From Promethearchaeota archaeon (GTDB lineage: Archaea > Asgardarchaeota > Lokiarchaeia > Sigynarchaeales > SOKP01), in assembly GCA_013375495.1 (NCBI GenBank), contig JABXKC010000046.1, positions 1 to 19,142 of the forward strand: a stretch of 19,142 bases of DNA, in the 5' to 3' direction. The position numbers and the translations under genes are program-made. Positions within the stretch are counted from its first letter, which is position 1; the number at the start of each line of letters is the position of its first letter. A model generated the notes under the pieces. The model ran no database searches. It worked only from the letters and a program-made list of their open reading frames with translations, and was not told the origin of the DNA. Positions 1 through 9,332 of the stretch are shown one piece after another.

Positions 1-2
1 AA

Positions 3-3000
3 TCGCTGAACTCCACCCAAGACCAACTCATCCTAAACGAGTTCTCCATTGAAACTGAGACTTTCGTTGACGCTGGACAGCATGATTCGCACGCGTGGTT
101 GACAGATCCCTCCTTAAATGATACAGATGGCGATGGATGGAGCGATAGTTACGAGATTTTTACCACCGCTACTAACCCCCTCAACGAAGATACCGACGGA
201 GATGGCACTATCGACTCTCACGATAGAGAACCGCTCAAAAACATCATACTCGAAATCTCTCCCATCTCCGCTAGCTATCGAAACCAATTTTGGCCGACAA
301 CGAATCCATGGCTCAAAATAGGAATGTACCTCCAAGTAAACGATCTGAGCGATCCGAACGGATTAGACGAAAATAACAAGGTAGGCTTCTTCACATCGAA
401 CAAGCAAACCACTACCGATATCTACGGGTGGGATTACTTCACCTATCAAACCGCCTGGTGGAACGCTGGAGAAGGGACGCACTACTATTTTGACGTGAGC
501 GATGATTTTACTACCCAGAGCAACGAAGTGAAGTTTTACTTTACACTGTGGGAATCAGCACCGCTCGGAGACATCAACCGGTTCGACGGAAATTGGTATA
601 CCGATACATTTGATATGGGATCGACTGAACCAACACAAACTCTCAATGTGCAACAAACAGGATTTTGGGGGAGAATCGACGAAATTGCGATTTCCGTAAC
701 CAAAACCGTGGTTGAGAAAGCAAACACCGTCGCAGTATATTCGAAAAACGATACTCTGTTTAACGGACACTACCAACACCAAGAAAGAATGAACGTCTTT
801 CAATTACACATTTCTGACTCTGGAGATGGCACCCCCTTCGTCCAAGGAGTAAACGCCATCGTCATCCCAACCAAACTGTTCACGAAAACTAAACTCAACG
901 CGTTCATTGAAAACGGACAATTGGACCAAACCGTGCTATATAGCGATATTACCGGAGAATTCGAGTTCTACTCCGTTGATAGAGACGGAAACATCGCAGA
1001 CGAGGAGTGCGGAGACGCCGATTTCGTATTTGTCCGATTCGAGATGACCTCCCAAGAAGCAATGGAACTACTCGAACTGTTGCTAACTTGCGCGGTGAAC
1101 CAAAGTCTTGACGAGAATAACCAGACCGTTACCGATCTCGGAAGCGTTTATTCATGCGTCTCCACCAAATTAAACGGAACGGATGCTACACTGTTAAATA
1201 TCCCAAAAACCATAGCAAAGTTCGTCTTATGGGGCGGAGGCTACGAAGACTCGCCCTACGGAAGCGTGCCAGAAACGGTCAGTCCTTTTTTCATTTTATT
1301 TCTTCTCGTGCCCTTCGTTTTACCCATAGCGGGGTTGATTAACCTTTTCGCATACACCATCGATCGCGTAACTCAATTCAATAATGAAAATGCAGAGGGA
1401 ACTGGTCTGACGTTACTTACATTCCTCGCCAATCTCCTCTGGACACTCATTCGCGCAGCTCTAATTATCATTGCTTATATATGCTTAGCTATAGAAGTAA
1501 TTATAACAACAGCTATTTTTCTAGCTTTAGGAGGTGTCTTTACCCTTTTTAGCCTTCTTAGTGATATGACTAATGATTGGGGAATAAATTGGGCTATTCC
1601 ATATGGAGTAAATACAAAAATTGCATTTTTGAATATAAATATCGAAGAAAATCAGTTTGAAGTAGATGTTTGGATAAATTGGGTTTACTGGGAATTTTTT
1701 GACATGTTTTTTCCAATTCCTATTATTGATTTCGATATGGACACACTAGTAGGTAAAAAATCTATAGAACCTGTTCCCCCTTCCATTAACTGTGGTTATG
1801 AACAAATAGGGGGTGAAAATTCGACATTGTTTGATTTCCAAACAGTTTATATGGATGATAACGGAAATGAACCAGATTATGTAAAACTCTTTCTTATGGG
1901 TCCTGATGGGGTTGAATCATCCTTTCTGATGACAAATAAAACTTTGATTACCAATGAGGCTTTAATTTTAACCGGTGTTGAATATAATGTAACAATTGAT
2001 TTTAGGCATAAAAGTCCAGGTCAGTACTTTTATTATTTTGAAACTAGGGAATTATCTGAACAACAATACTTAATAAGATGGCCAGTTAATTATTACTGTG
2101 AGCCTGGGCCTTATATTTCTATTGATGGTAAACAGGATCAAACTCTTCCTTATTTCATATTTTCAGGAATTGACTACAAGACAAAATATGAAAATGAATT
2201 AGTCAATTTCGAGGTTACAGGAGGAGATTTTGTGTCAAATTTAGTTCCTAGTAATGTTAACATCAATTTTTTATGGAATAATGGTTCTATTCAATCGTTT
2301 CCTATGAATGCTATTGAATCTTATTGTATTGAATTTGAGAACAACACTAAAGTTACCTTAACAACATATTCCATCAATATAAATTTCACAAAATATATTA
2401 CTATTGATAAACCACAAAAAATTTACTGCTATTATTCTGCCGATTTTGAAACTGGTGGGATTGCGACTTTCTTTGACTCTTACCAAGAAAACAATATTTC
2501 TGAAGAAATAAGAGAAATAAAAAAGAGTTGGTTCTTAGGGCCAACAATTATACCCTTTAAAAGTATAGGATTACCACAAATTATTGGTTGGAAAGTCGAA
2601 GAAGTTATTTCCGATACCTTATATGATAGTAGAACAAATTCTCGTTGTATTATTGGTCCGACTGTGGATGAGCATGTATTAAGATTCTGGGTTTTCATCT
2701 CTGATCCGGACGGTACGCATGAAGATCATAAAATAAATGGATTTAGTTTTATGCCCCAACTGAAATTATCAAATTTAAATGATCCTAATGCTCAAGAAAC
2801 TTATATTCCGTTAGCATGGGCAGGTAATGATTATAACCCTTTCCCTGGTGTAGATGCATATTTTGTTGATGTACTTCCTTATGGATCATATACATACGAC
2901 CACGAAAATTTTACAGATTGTAGTTTTGGTTCTGGTGCTTGGAAATTTAGTTTTTTAGTTAATGATAATTATCAATTTACTGTAGAAGAGGAAGCTCGAG

Positions 3001-3836
3001 TTGGTTTAAAAACATTAAAGATATGGAACATTGGGAGTCTCGCTCAAATCTGGTTTACTGCAATGAATGGTTATAATTCAGCAGGATTTCTCCTTGATAA
3101 AATAGTACCAGGTGCAGGACTTATATCTTCAATAGGGATGGCAATCGGCTATGGTCTTGCAGGACTCCTTTCATTAATGGGAGAAAAATGTAAAACAGTT
3201 GCAAGGTTTATATCAATAGGAATAGTTATTTATGACCTGGTAAGCACACTATCAAGTTGGATTGCACTGTGCTTTACAGATGATACGGGAACTCTCCTTG
3301 GGCTAGCTCTTAGCTGTATCATGACGTCGGCAGGAATTGCTCTAGCCCATAAATTAGGGACATTAAATTCAAATTTATTTGACTTTAAGAATTTAAACAT
3401 AATGAATAAAATCACAAAATTCGCATTCTTGATTAATTTCATACTTTCTATTTACTGCAATCCTACAATATTGCTTAATAGTAAAATAATCGGCATATTC
3501 CTTTTACCTGGTTCTGGAAACGAATTTGATTGGGACGCACCAGGCGAAGATCTTATAAGGAATGCTCCTATTAATGTACTTTCCTTTTTCATATCATTTA
3601 TGGGATTAGGGGCTATTCTAAATATAGCAAGCATGAAAACTTTGCCTTTTTTCGGCTCTTCAAATGATAATATTATATTTGGTTCAGTAAAATGCCCAGT
3701 TCTTCAGATTACAAAGTACCATACGATTATTAAATTAACACTTGCAGCAATATGTTTTATAACTTTTATGACAAAATCAGGAATGTTTCATATCCTTGGA
3801 GACTTATCTCTGAATAGTATATTAAATAGTAATTAA
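3..3836 (+). CDS. Large calcium-loop, multi-helix membrane/surface protein (5'-truncated by window edge)
   Basis: The frame is open from the window edge to the TAA at 3834-3836, giving 1277 residues; the TTG at 99 is not a convincing start because in-frame coding continues upstream of it, so the N-terminus lies outside. Near the visible start are two thrombospondin-type-3/dockerin-like calcium loops (DTDGDGWSD, DTDGDGTID), typical of extracellular linkers. A polar, probably beta-rich region follows. Hydrophobic helices lie around residues 395-421 and 438-490 (counted from position 99), then a second polar region of about 500 residues, then several C-terminal helices. I recognise no enzyme domain. 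It lies directly before the exported phospholipase-like gene and probably shares its transcript. Codon choice changes inside the gene: up to about 1400 it favours C-ending codons, afterwards A/T-ending ones. Function unknown; a surface or envelope role is inferred from topology. Confidence 0.8.
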   Translation, partial: SLNSTQDQLILNEFSIETETFVDAGQHDSHAWLTDPSLNDTDGDGWSDSYEIFTTATNPLNEDTDGDGTIDSHDREPLKNIILEISPISASYRNQFWPTTNPWLKIGMYLQVNDLSDPNGLDENNKVGFFTSNKQTTTDIYGWDYFTYQTAWWNAGEGTHYYFDVSDDFTTQSNEVKFYFTLWESAPLGDINRFDGNWYTDTFDMGSTEPTQTLNVQQTGFWGRIDEIAISVTKTVVEKANTVAVYSKNDTLFNGHYQHQERMNVFQLHISDSGDGTPFVQGVNAIVIPTKLFTKTKLNAFIENGQLDQTVLYSDITGEFEFYSVDRDGNIADEECGDADFVFVRFEMTSQEAMELLELLLTCAVNQSLDENNQTVTDLGSVYSCVSTKLNGTDATLLNIPKTIAKFVLWGGGYEDSPYGSVPETVSPFFILFLLVPFVLPIAGLINLFAYTIDRVTQFNNENAEGTGLTLLTFLANLLWTLIRAALIIIAYICLAIEVIITTAIFLALGGVFTLFSLLSDMTNDWGINWAIPYGVNTKIAFLNINIEENQFEVDVWINWVYWEFFDMFFPIPIIDFDMDTLVGKKSIEPVPPSINCGYEQIGGENSTLFDFQTVYMDDNGNEPDYVKLFLMGPDGVESSFLMTNKTLITNEALILTGVEYNVTIDFRHKSPGQYFYYFETRELSEQQYLIRWPVNYYCEPGPYISIDGKQDQTLPYFIFSGIDYKTKYENELVNFEVTGGDFVSNLVPSNVNINFLWNNGSIQSFPMNAIESYCIEFENNTKVTLTTYSININFTKYITIDKPQKIYCYYSADFETGGIATFFDSYQENNISEEIREIKKSWFLGPTIIPFKSIGLPQIIGWKVEEVISDTLYDSRTNSRCIIGPTVDEHVLRFWVFISDPDGTHEDHKINGFSFMPQLKLSNLNDPNAQETYIPLAWAGNDYNPFPGVDAYFVDVLPYGSYTYDHENFTDCSFGSGAWKFSFLVNDNYQFTVEEEARVGLKTLKIWNIGSLAQIWFTAMNGYNSAGFLLDKIVPGAGLISSIGMAIGYGLAGLLSLMGEKCKTVARFISIGIVIYDLVSTLSSWIALCFTDDTGTLLGLALSCIMTSAGIALAHKLGTLNSNLFDFKNLNIMNKITKFAFLINFILSIYCNPTILLNSKIIGIFLLPGSGNEFDWDAPGEDLIRNAPINVLSFFISFMGLGAILNIASMKTLPFFGSSNDNIIFGSVKCPVLQITKYHTIIKLTLAAICFITFMTKSGMFHILGDLSLNSILNSN

Positions 3837-3850
3837 GAAAAAAAAAATTT

Positions 3851-3856
3851 GAGGTG
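3851..3856 (+). promoter_or_regulatory. Shine-Dalgarno site GAGGTG pointing to an AUA start
   Basis: GAGGTG lies 15 nt after the upstream stop. Seven nucleotides after it is an in-frame ATA (3864-3866). The nearest conventional start, TTG at 3888, is 31 nt away, too far for this site. This spacing is the main reason to prefer 3864 as the start of the phospholipase-like gene. Confidence 0.55.
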
Positions 3857-3887
3857 AAATAAAATAAAATCTAAAAATCTGAATAAA

Positions 3888-5348
3888 TTGTTCTTGATTC
3901 TTACACTGAGCTTAATAATATTTAGTGTAACTTGTTTAGATAGTGTAGCGTTTAAGAATGCATTATATGGACCTAACTCCGAGACACCAGATAAGCCCGA
4001 AGTGTATAAATTTAAAGAGAGACAAACTGGAGTTTTTAAATTAAGTCACTACGGTACCCATGACTGGATTGCGGATGCAGCTTTAAGATTGCTACTCAGT
4101 GAATCAGGAACAGGAAGCGCTGATTGGAGATGGTTGTTATATGATGTTCTTAATAAAGATCCAAAATGGATAAGCAGTTATGGAAACGGTATTACTCATA
4201 ATACAATTAGAAGTTATATGTCATTTCTATTTGCAAGCCAAATGCCTGACATGGATCCAAATAAAGAAAATAATCTTAGACCTCATAAACATCCTCAGTA
4301 TATAGATTTAAGGAAACTTGAAGGTGAGGTGGTTGGGAATTATAAGGATGGCTCAGGTGTGTGGGTTGGTAAGTGGTATCATCAAACATTTCATTGGAAG
4401 GTTATTTCTGATGGTTTAGGACACAACTCATTTATACCGAAAATCGCAGATGGATCATCTTCCCAAAAAGCACCTTGGTATGCTTGGAAAACTTCAAAAA
4501 TTGCAATACGCTGTTTAACGCATAAAGAGCAAAATAAAGATGGTGTTTATGAGAATTGGGCTAAACCAGAAACTGCTGCCTGTTGGTTGGGGGTTATGGC
4601 ACATTTTATAGCGGATTTAGCTTGTTCGCCACATTTAATTCAATTAAATGAAGGATACTACCCTGAAAGCCCCGATTATCATAATTGGTTTGAAACACAG
4701 ATTTCAAAATTTACAACCTGGGATGAAAATCTAGCAGGTCCTAAAGGATTTCATTCAAGAAGCAATTTCTTCAACATCGATATGAGTATTGTAGGAGAAG
4801 ATGGAAACAGTATTCTACCAATTCCCCCTCACATAGCTGCTATTTCAACTGCTACATTTTCAATAGTGAAGAGTTATGGTCATCTTGGTGAAGGTGGCTT
4901 ATTTGTAAAAAGGGGAGACACTACTCAGGAAAATATCATGAATACTTGGGAATGGGGTGAACCTGGAAAAGAAAGGAACAGTAATACTCAAATAATGGCT
5001 GGAGGTTTGACTTACAAACAATATTATGACAAAGTAGAATACCTGCTTAACACAGCTGTATATTATACCGCAGCGGCGATGAAATGGACAATCAACGAAG
5101 CTAAGGATAAAAATAACGGAAGCCCGAATACAAATCAATGGGCAAAGATACCGTTTTATCAAAAACACCCTGACCAGAAAATTCCTATTAACGATAAGGA
5201 AAAGTTAGATAATTCAGATGAATCAAATGAAGTTAGAAATGCATATAGGGATGGTCAGTTTTTACTTATAGCTGCTATGTTAACGCCGATATACGCTGCA
5301 TTAGTCGTCCCTGCGATTATTATCGTTATTTTTGAGAAACCTTTCTAA
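3888..5348 (+). CDS. Exported, membrane-anchored zinc-dependent phospholipase C-like protein
   Basis: Resembles the zinc-dependent phospholipase C / S1-P1 nuclease fold, an all-helical family that binds three zinc ions through His and Asp. Candidate ligands are H54 and H58-D59 in HYGTHDW, H165 and H169 in KWYHQTFHW, and H239, D243 and H249 in the AHFIAD...PH stretch, which is the most family-like segment (numbered from TTG 3888). The substrate cannot be told; a phosphodiester such as phospholipid or nucleic acid is likely. The N-terminus is a hydrophobic signal segment, and a second helix at about residues 458-483 would tether the catalytic part outside the cell. Starting at ATA 3864 adds a basic KSKNLNK region and makes the signal peptide complete. 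Follows the large surface protein by 51 nt. Its last 48 bp overlap the convergent LRR gene. Confidence 0.72.
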   Translation: MFLILTLSLIIFSVTCLDSVAFKNALYGPNSETPDKPEVYKFKERQTGVFKLSHYGTHDWIADAALRLLLSESGTGSADWRWLLYDVLNKDPKWISSYGNGITHNTIRSYMSFLFASQMPDMDPNKENNLRPHKHPQYIDLRKLEGEVVGNYKDGSGVWVGKWYHQTFHWKVISDGLGHNSFIPKIADGSSSQKAPWYAWKTSKIAIRCLTHKEQNKDGVYENWAKPETAACWLGVMAHFIADLACSPHLIQLNEGYYPESPDYHNWFETQISKFTTWDENLAGPKGFHSRSNFFNIDMSIVGEDGNSILPIPPHIAAISTATFSIVKSYGHLGEGGLFVKRGDTTQENIMNTWEWGEPGKERNSNTQIMAGGLTYKQYYDKVEYLLNTAVYYTAAAMKWTINEAKDKNNGSPNTNQWAKIPFYQKHPDQKIPINDKEKLDNSDESNEVRNAYRDGQFLLIAAMLTPIYAALVVPAIIIVIFEKPF

Positions 5349-6911
5349 AGGGTGATTTTTTACAAAAACCTTTTTTTTTTTATCGCAATAATCTACGAAT
5401 TTTTGAGGATTTGAAACTCCTAAATCATTTTCTATTCCCTCAAGTCCTTTAATTTGACAAATGTTGTTCTTCACAAGTCTTAATGTTTTTAATTTCTTTA
5501 AATTCTCTAAACCCTTTATTTCCTTTATTTTATTGAAACGGAGGTCCAAGATTTCAAGCTTCCTTAAGTTTTCAAGAGCTTTAATCTCATTTATTTGATT
5601 ACCTTCGAGGTAGAGTTCCCTGAGATTAGATAAGTTACTTAAGCCTTTTATTTCTTTGATATAACCCCTATATTTTTCAAGAACTTCTCTATTTTTCTGA
5701 TTTTCATATGATATAATCTCTTTTACATCTCTATGTTCAGATATTAAGGTTCTTGCATTCAGGAATAGTGCGTATCCTTTTTTATCAAGCATAAAACCAT
5801 CTTTAGAAATATCTAGAATTCTAAGATTTATTAAATTACATAATCCTTTAATCTCACTTATTAAATAATTATTTGATAATTTTAGAACTTCTAAATTTCT
5901 TAAATTACTAAGACCCTTAATTTCAGGGATATTTTGATTTTGAGAAAGATCTAATTCTCGTAAATTCTTGAGATGATCTAGATTCTTAATCTCTTCTAAG
6001 TTATTATGCTCTAAATTTAAAACTTCTAATTGAACCAAGGTATCGAGGCCTTCGATTTCGATTATATTGTTTTCAGAAAGGTTTAGACTCATTAAATTAA
6101 TCAAATTTTCTAAATTTTTAATTTCTGAAATCCTATTCCCTGATAGATTGAGAACTTTCAAATTGGTTAAAGTTTCAAGTCCTTTCAAATCATAGATACT
6201 ATTAATATGGCCTTCTTCGGTGCCTGTGATCAATAAGCTCGATAAATTTCTCACACAATAATAATCTGTTAGTTCACAATCAAATAATCGTAATTTCTGT
6301 AAATTTGAAAAAAGGCTGAAAAACTTTGAATTTATCTTATTATATGACATTTCGATTTCGAGAGAAAAAACATGATTATTTTTTACCTTTAATCCATTGA
6401 AAATCCATTCTTTTTGTTTATAGATGTGTTCTATTGCGCATAAGTGTCTTCCAAGTAATTCTAATGCCATAGCTTCCTTCGGTAATAAGTCATATTGGAT
6501 TAATTTATTCATACCAATAGTTTCTTCCATGGAATATAATATATCTTTCGCAAATCCGGAAACACAGCTAGCCAAAGCGTTATATATATCTAATAAACAA
6601 TCAGCTGACTTTTCATTTTTAAAAACCCATTTCAGAAGGTCTTCCGCTTCCTCTAAAAATTTATCAACAATAATTCCAACGCTTACAAGTCTAACATTTT
6701 CATCTGTTTCTGATGTAACTAAATTCTCTAAAAACTTGAAATCTTCAGGTTTATCTAACCCGAACTTGCCTAATAACTCAACAGATCGTACTCGTGATTC
6801 CGCCGTGCTCCCGCTCTCGATAATCGATTTTAAATAGCCTACGGCCGTAGCTCTGTCTAACTCCTTGCGTTCATATCTACGGATTATCTCGATCGGATTT
6901 ATGTCGGACAT
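5301..6911 (-). CDS. HEAT-like plus leucine-rich-repeat protein
   Basis: 536 residues, no signal peptide or membrane helix, so probably cytoplasmic. Residues 1-130 are alternating helices with HEAT/Armadillo character. Residues 130-240 are less regular. Residues 240-370 and 416-490 hold SDS22-like leucine-rich repeats of about 22 residues (pattern NLxxLxxLxLSxNxIxEIKGL). An island at 371-415 without the LRR pattern interrupts the solenoid. After 490 comes a short non-repeat cap and a Lys-rich tail. Both solenoid types bind proteins, so it is probably a scaffold or sensor; no catalytic residues are seen. ATG at 6911 has a weak AGGTTATGAG just upstream. The lysine run near the C-terminus is encoded by an A11 homopolymer, so the last 25 residues and the overlap with the convergent gene depend on that run being read correctly. 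Confidence 0.85.
   Translation of the reverse strand: MSDINPIEIIRRYERKELDRATAVGYLKSIIESGSTAESRVRSVELLGKFGLDKPEDFKFLENLVTSETDENVRLVSVGIIVDKFLEEAEDLLKWVFKNEKSADCLLDIYNALASCVSGFAKDILYSMEETIGMNKLIQYDLLPKEAMALELLGRHLCAIEHIYKQKEWIFNGLKVKNNHVFSLEIEMSYNKINSKFFSLFSNLQKLRLFDCELTDYYCVRNLSSLLITGTEEGHINSIYDLKGLETLTNLKVLNLSGNRISEIKNLENLINLMSLNLSENNIIEIEGLDTLVQLEVLNLEHNNLEEIKNLDHLKNLRELDLSQNQNIPEIKGLSNLRNLEVLKLSNNYLISEIKGLCNLINLRILDISKDGFMLDKKGYALFLNARTLISEHRDVKEIISYENQKNREVLEKYRGYIKEIKGLSNLSNLRELYLEGNQINEIKALENLRKLEILDLRFNKIKEIKGLENLKKLKTLRLVKNNICQIKGLEGIENDLGVSNPQKFVDYCDKKKKVFVKNHPLERFLKNNDNNRRDD
5371..5381 (+). terminator. T11 run after the phospholipase-like gene
   Basis: Eleven consecutive T on the plus strand, 23 nt after the stop at 5348. 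Oligo-T tracts are the known archaeal termination signal. It lies inside the 3' coding end of the LRR gene on the other strand, where it reads as A11. Confidence 0.45.
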
Positions 6912-7048
6912 CTCATAACCTAAAAAGTAATTTTGATTTATATAACCAAAGAGGCAAGTCTAACACAAATTTATCATAATTTAGTTGTAATTTATTATTT
7001 AAAAAGAAAAAAAGCCACTAAAATTTATAAAGAGATCATCAATGACCA

Positions 7049-8125
7049 TTAATTTTGCTCTTTTGAAATATTTTTCATTTCTCGTTCTTCTTTTATCACT
7101 TTATAGGAATATTCCATAGATTGGTACTCTATATTCAACTTATCTCCACATTTATTTCTAATTTTTTTTACCAATTCTTCATCATTATCTTTTAAATAAA
7201 TAAACCTTTCGGAATGTTGATATTCAAGCATGTTCATAGTCATTATAAGCTCTTCATCAAAAATATCTTCATCACGGATGGTTACTTCTTTTTTATTATT
7301 ATCGAAGTTATTAATAAGGAAGGCATATCTGGGATCAATCGGGAAGAAAAAATTTACAGTATCTGGGACTATTATTATTGAAAATGCTATATGTTTTTCC
7401 CGGTTTAGATAAGAAGGAAAAAATTCTGCATTCTTATACACGACAGGACAGTCTGAAGTAATGAATGGAATATCTGTATTGTTAGTAACTAAAGAGATCG
7501 TTGACCATTTGTATATAGTTTCAAGTAAGTTGTTCATTATAAAATCTTCGTGAATCTTTTTTAATGATTTCTGTGTTACCTCTTCTGGCTTCTGAACTAG
7601 AATTCCCCTCATAATAGATCTTTGAAAATCTTCCTCATTCATGTCTCTTAAAAATAACTGATCTTTTCTTATTTTTTCTTGAAATTTAGGAGTTCGGATA
7701 AGCTGGCACATTATAAAGCGAAATATTGATGAAGAATTTATAAATGTGGATAAAGCCATATTGCGAATCTTTCTGAATTGCTTCCCTACATTATTTTCAA
7801 GAGATTCTAAGTATTTTTCTACACCAGATGAATAAAAATTCTTTTTTACACCAATATTATTTAGTGATGTATTAAATAAAGCTGAATTTTCTATTTTATC
7901 GTGAGCATAAATTAAGAATTCATTTCTTTTCGGTTCTCGATACGAGTTCTTATCAAAATTCAATAATTTTTGGTAATAACTATCTGATACTTTAGCGAAA
8001 TTCTGAAGGTATACTACAGGACAAGTATGAGACCTCTTAATTTTACGATCTTCATTATCTTTTTTGTATCTTCCGTTGAATTCTTCAGGATGCAGAGCCT
8101 TTATGTGTTTTTTTAGATGTTCCAT
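7049..8125 (-). CDS. DUF4238-family protein with an N-terminal C2H2 zinc finger
   Basis: The body matches what I know of DUF4238: an early His-containing motif (HTCPVVYLQNFA, residues 33-44), a mid-region FITSDCPVVY, and a later FFPIDPRYAFLI. The molecular function of this family is unknown; members often sit in variable or defence-rich regions, as here. The frame is open upstream of ATG 8125 as far as a stop at 8165-8167, and the added codons encode SCPFCNEK; together with the following residues this makes CPFC-x9-H-x4-H, a C2H2 finger. AGGTG at 8166-8170 lies 7 nt before an in-frame ATC at 8156-8158. The native protein therefore probably starts at ATC 8158 with 11 extra residues; from ATG 8125 the finger would lack both cysteines. 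Minus strand, between the LRR and AbiTii genes. Confidence 0.75.
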   Translation of the reverse strand: MEHLKKHIKALHPEEFNGRYKKDNEDRKIKRSHTCPVVYLQNFAKVSDSYYQKLLNFDKNSYREPKRNEFLIYAHDKIENSALFNTSLNNIGVKKNFYSSGVEKYLESLENNVGKQFRKIRNMALSTFINSSSIFRFIMCQLIRTPKFQEKIRKDQLFLRDMNEEDFQRSIMRGILVQKPEEVTQKSLKKIHEDFIMNNLLETIYKWSTISLVTNNTDIPFITSDCPVVYKNAEFFPSYLNREKHIAFSIIIVPDTVNFFFPIDPRYAFLINNFDNNKKEVTIRDEDIFDEELIMTMNMLEYQHSERFIYLKDNDEELVKKIRNKCGDKLNIEYQSMEYSYKVIKEEREMKNISKEQN

Positions 8126-8164
8126 TTTCTCATTACAGAATGGGCATGATCGGACGATTAAGTT

Positions 8165-8170
8165 TCACCT
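8165..8170 (-). promoter_or_regulatory. Shine-Dalgarno site AGGTGA pointing to an AUC start
   Basis: On the minus strand AGGTG is followed by 7 nt and then ATC (8158-8156), in frame with the DUF4238 gene. No ATG, GTG or TTG in this frame lies between the upstream stop and ATG 8125. Confidence 0.5.
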
Positions 8171-8306
8171 AAAATTTAATCTTTATTGCTTGAAATCTAT
8201 TCTATTATAGATATTTACCTTTTCGTTATTTATATTCCTTCAGTCTGATAAAAATTATTAATCAAATAAATGAGAATTGAAGAATTAGAGTTTAGAGAAC
8301 TTATAA

Positions 8307-9332
8307 TTAATTTTTAAATTTCACTAATGAAAGAATATCACCAATTAGTAAATAAGTATAAACAACAATTCGATTAGCATCTTCCTTAGAAACTATCGTT
8401 GTGTGTGTCCCCTTATGTGACGCGTTAAGTAAGCTATCTAATCTATCTTTAATAAACTTTAATTGTGAACCTACAACATCTTGATAACTCTGTGAATCAC
8501 TCGTTTGAGTTATAAATTCTAAAATTCTATTGATGTAGTGTTCTTCATCAAGTTTTATAGTTACTTCCTGACCATCGATGACTTTTTTTCTATCTTCATT
8601 AGGGGGATAAACTGCATTTGCTAAATCCTTCAATATTCTTCTACAACTGTGGACTGCATTTGACCAATTCTCAGTATTTTCTGAGTTAAGGTTTTCATAT
8701 ACGGCATTAAATCGTGTGACAGAATCGGGTACTAATTTTCCAATATTATTATCTACTTTTTCTCTGATATTAGCAAAAATATCATCTGCGATATTTGAAA
8801 ACCTCAATTCAAGATATTTTTTTAAAACATATTGATAAATTAGAGAACGCCTGCTTGCTAATCTTTTGGAAGCTATAGCATTTCTGTGTCTTATCTCAGT
8901 ACGCTCTTTCCAATTACCAGTATATGGTCTAACACTAGAAGATGTACTTGCTGAAGAAAATGATATATCTGCGTCTTTCGCTACTTCTAAAGCAGTTTGA
9001 TTCAATGATAACTCTCCTTCCAATTGTTCTATTGATTCGGGATATATTTGCATTTTACGATCCTCAGTCTCGTATTCTCTATTTGCTGCAATTCCGATTT
9101 CCCATTGATCTTTAGGTACAAAACCACTAACCTCATTTGAATATCCAGAGATTTCCAAATCCATAATTTTAATCATATCAAAATCGTTTGTTAATCTAGC
9201 AAGACGAGCAGTTTTTAGTGCTATATTCGCTAATGGAATTTCACTTAATTCAATATTTCTTACTATCTCGTCAGATAGTTTTAATGCTTCATCATAGGCT
9301 TTCTTTGTCGGGGGTATTTTTTCTTCAATCAT
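8307..9332 (-). CDS. AbiTii-domain protein (putative abortive-infection component)
   Basis: 341 residues. The N-terminal 70 or so residues (EALKLSDEIVRNIELSEIPL, then NIALKTARLARL and LEISGY) match the pattern I associate with the AbiTii domain, named after a component of lactococcal abortive-infection system AbiT. The C-terminal half is predicted helical, ending in a hydrophobic VVYTYLLIGDILSLVK segment. No catalytic motif is visible and the biochemical activity of the domain is unclear. ATG 9332 has no Shine-Dalgarno site; a TATA-like TTTATAATA lies some 50 nt upstream. Divergent from the nucleotidyltransferase at 9506 over about 170 bp. A defence role is inferred from the domain and from the restriction locus next to it. 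Confidence 0.65.
   Translation of the reverse strand: MIEEKIPPTKKAYDEALKLSDEIVRNIELSEIPLANIALKTARLARLTNDFDMIKIMDLEISGYSNEVSGFVPKDQWEIGIAANREYETEDRKMQIYPESIEQLEGELSLNQTALEVAKDADISFSSASTSSSVRPYTGNWKERTEIRHRNAIASKRLASRRSLIYQYVLKKYLELRFSNIADDIFANIREKVDNNIGKLVPDSVTRFNAVYENLNSENTENWSNAVHSCRRILKDLANAVYPPNEDRKKVIDGQEVTIKLDEEHYINRILEFITQTSDSQSYQDVVGSQLKFIKDRLDSLLNASHKGTHTTIVSKEDANRIVVYTYLLIGDILSLVKFKN

Noticed and set aside
99..101. TTG as the start of the large membrane-protein gene
   Set aside because: The frame is open to the window edge and encodes plausible protein upstream, so the gene is cut by the window.
6424..6837. Plus-strand ORF of 137 codons opposite the LRR gene
   Set aside because: Antisense shadow of the HEAT-like part; Ser/Asn-rich without domain features.
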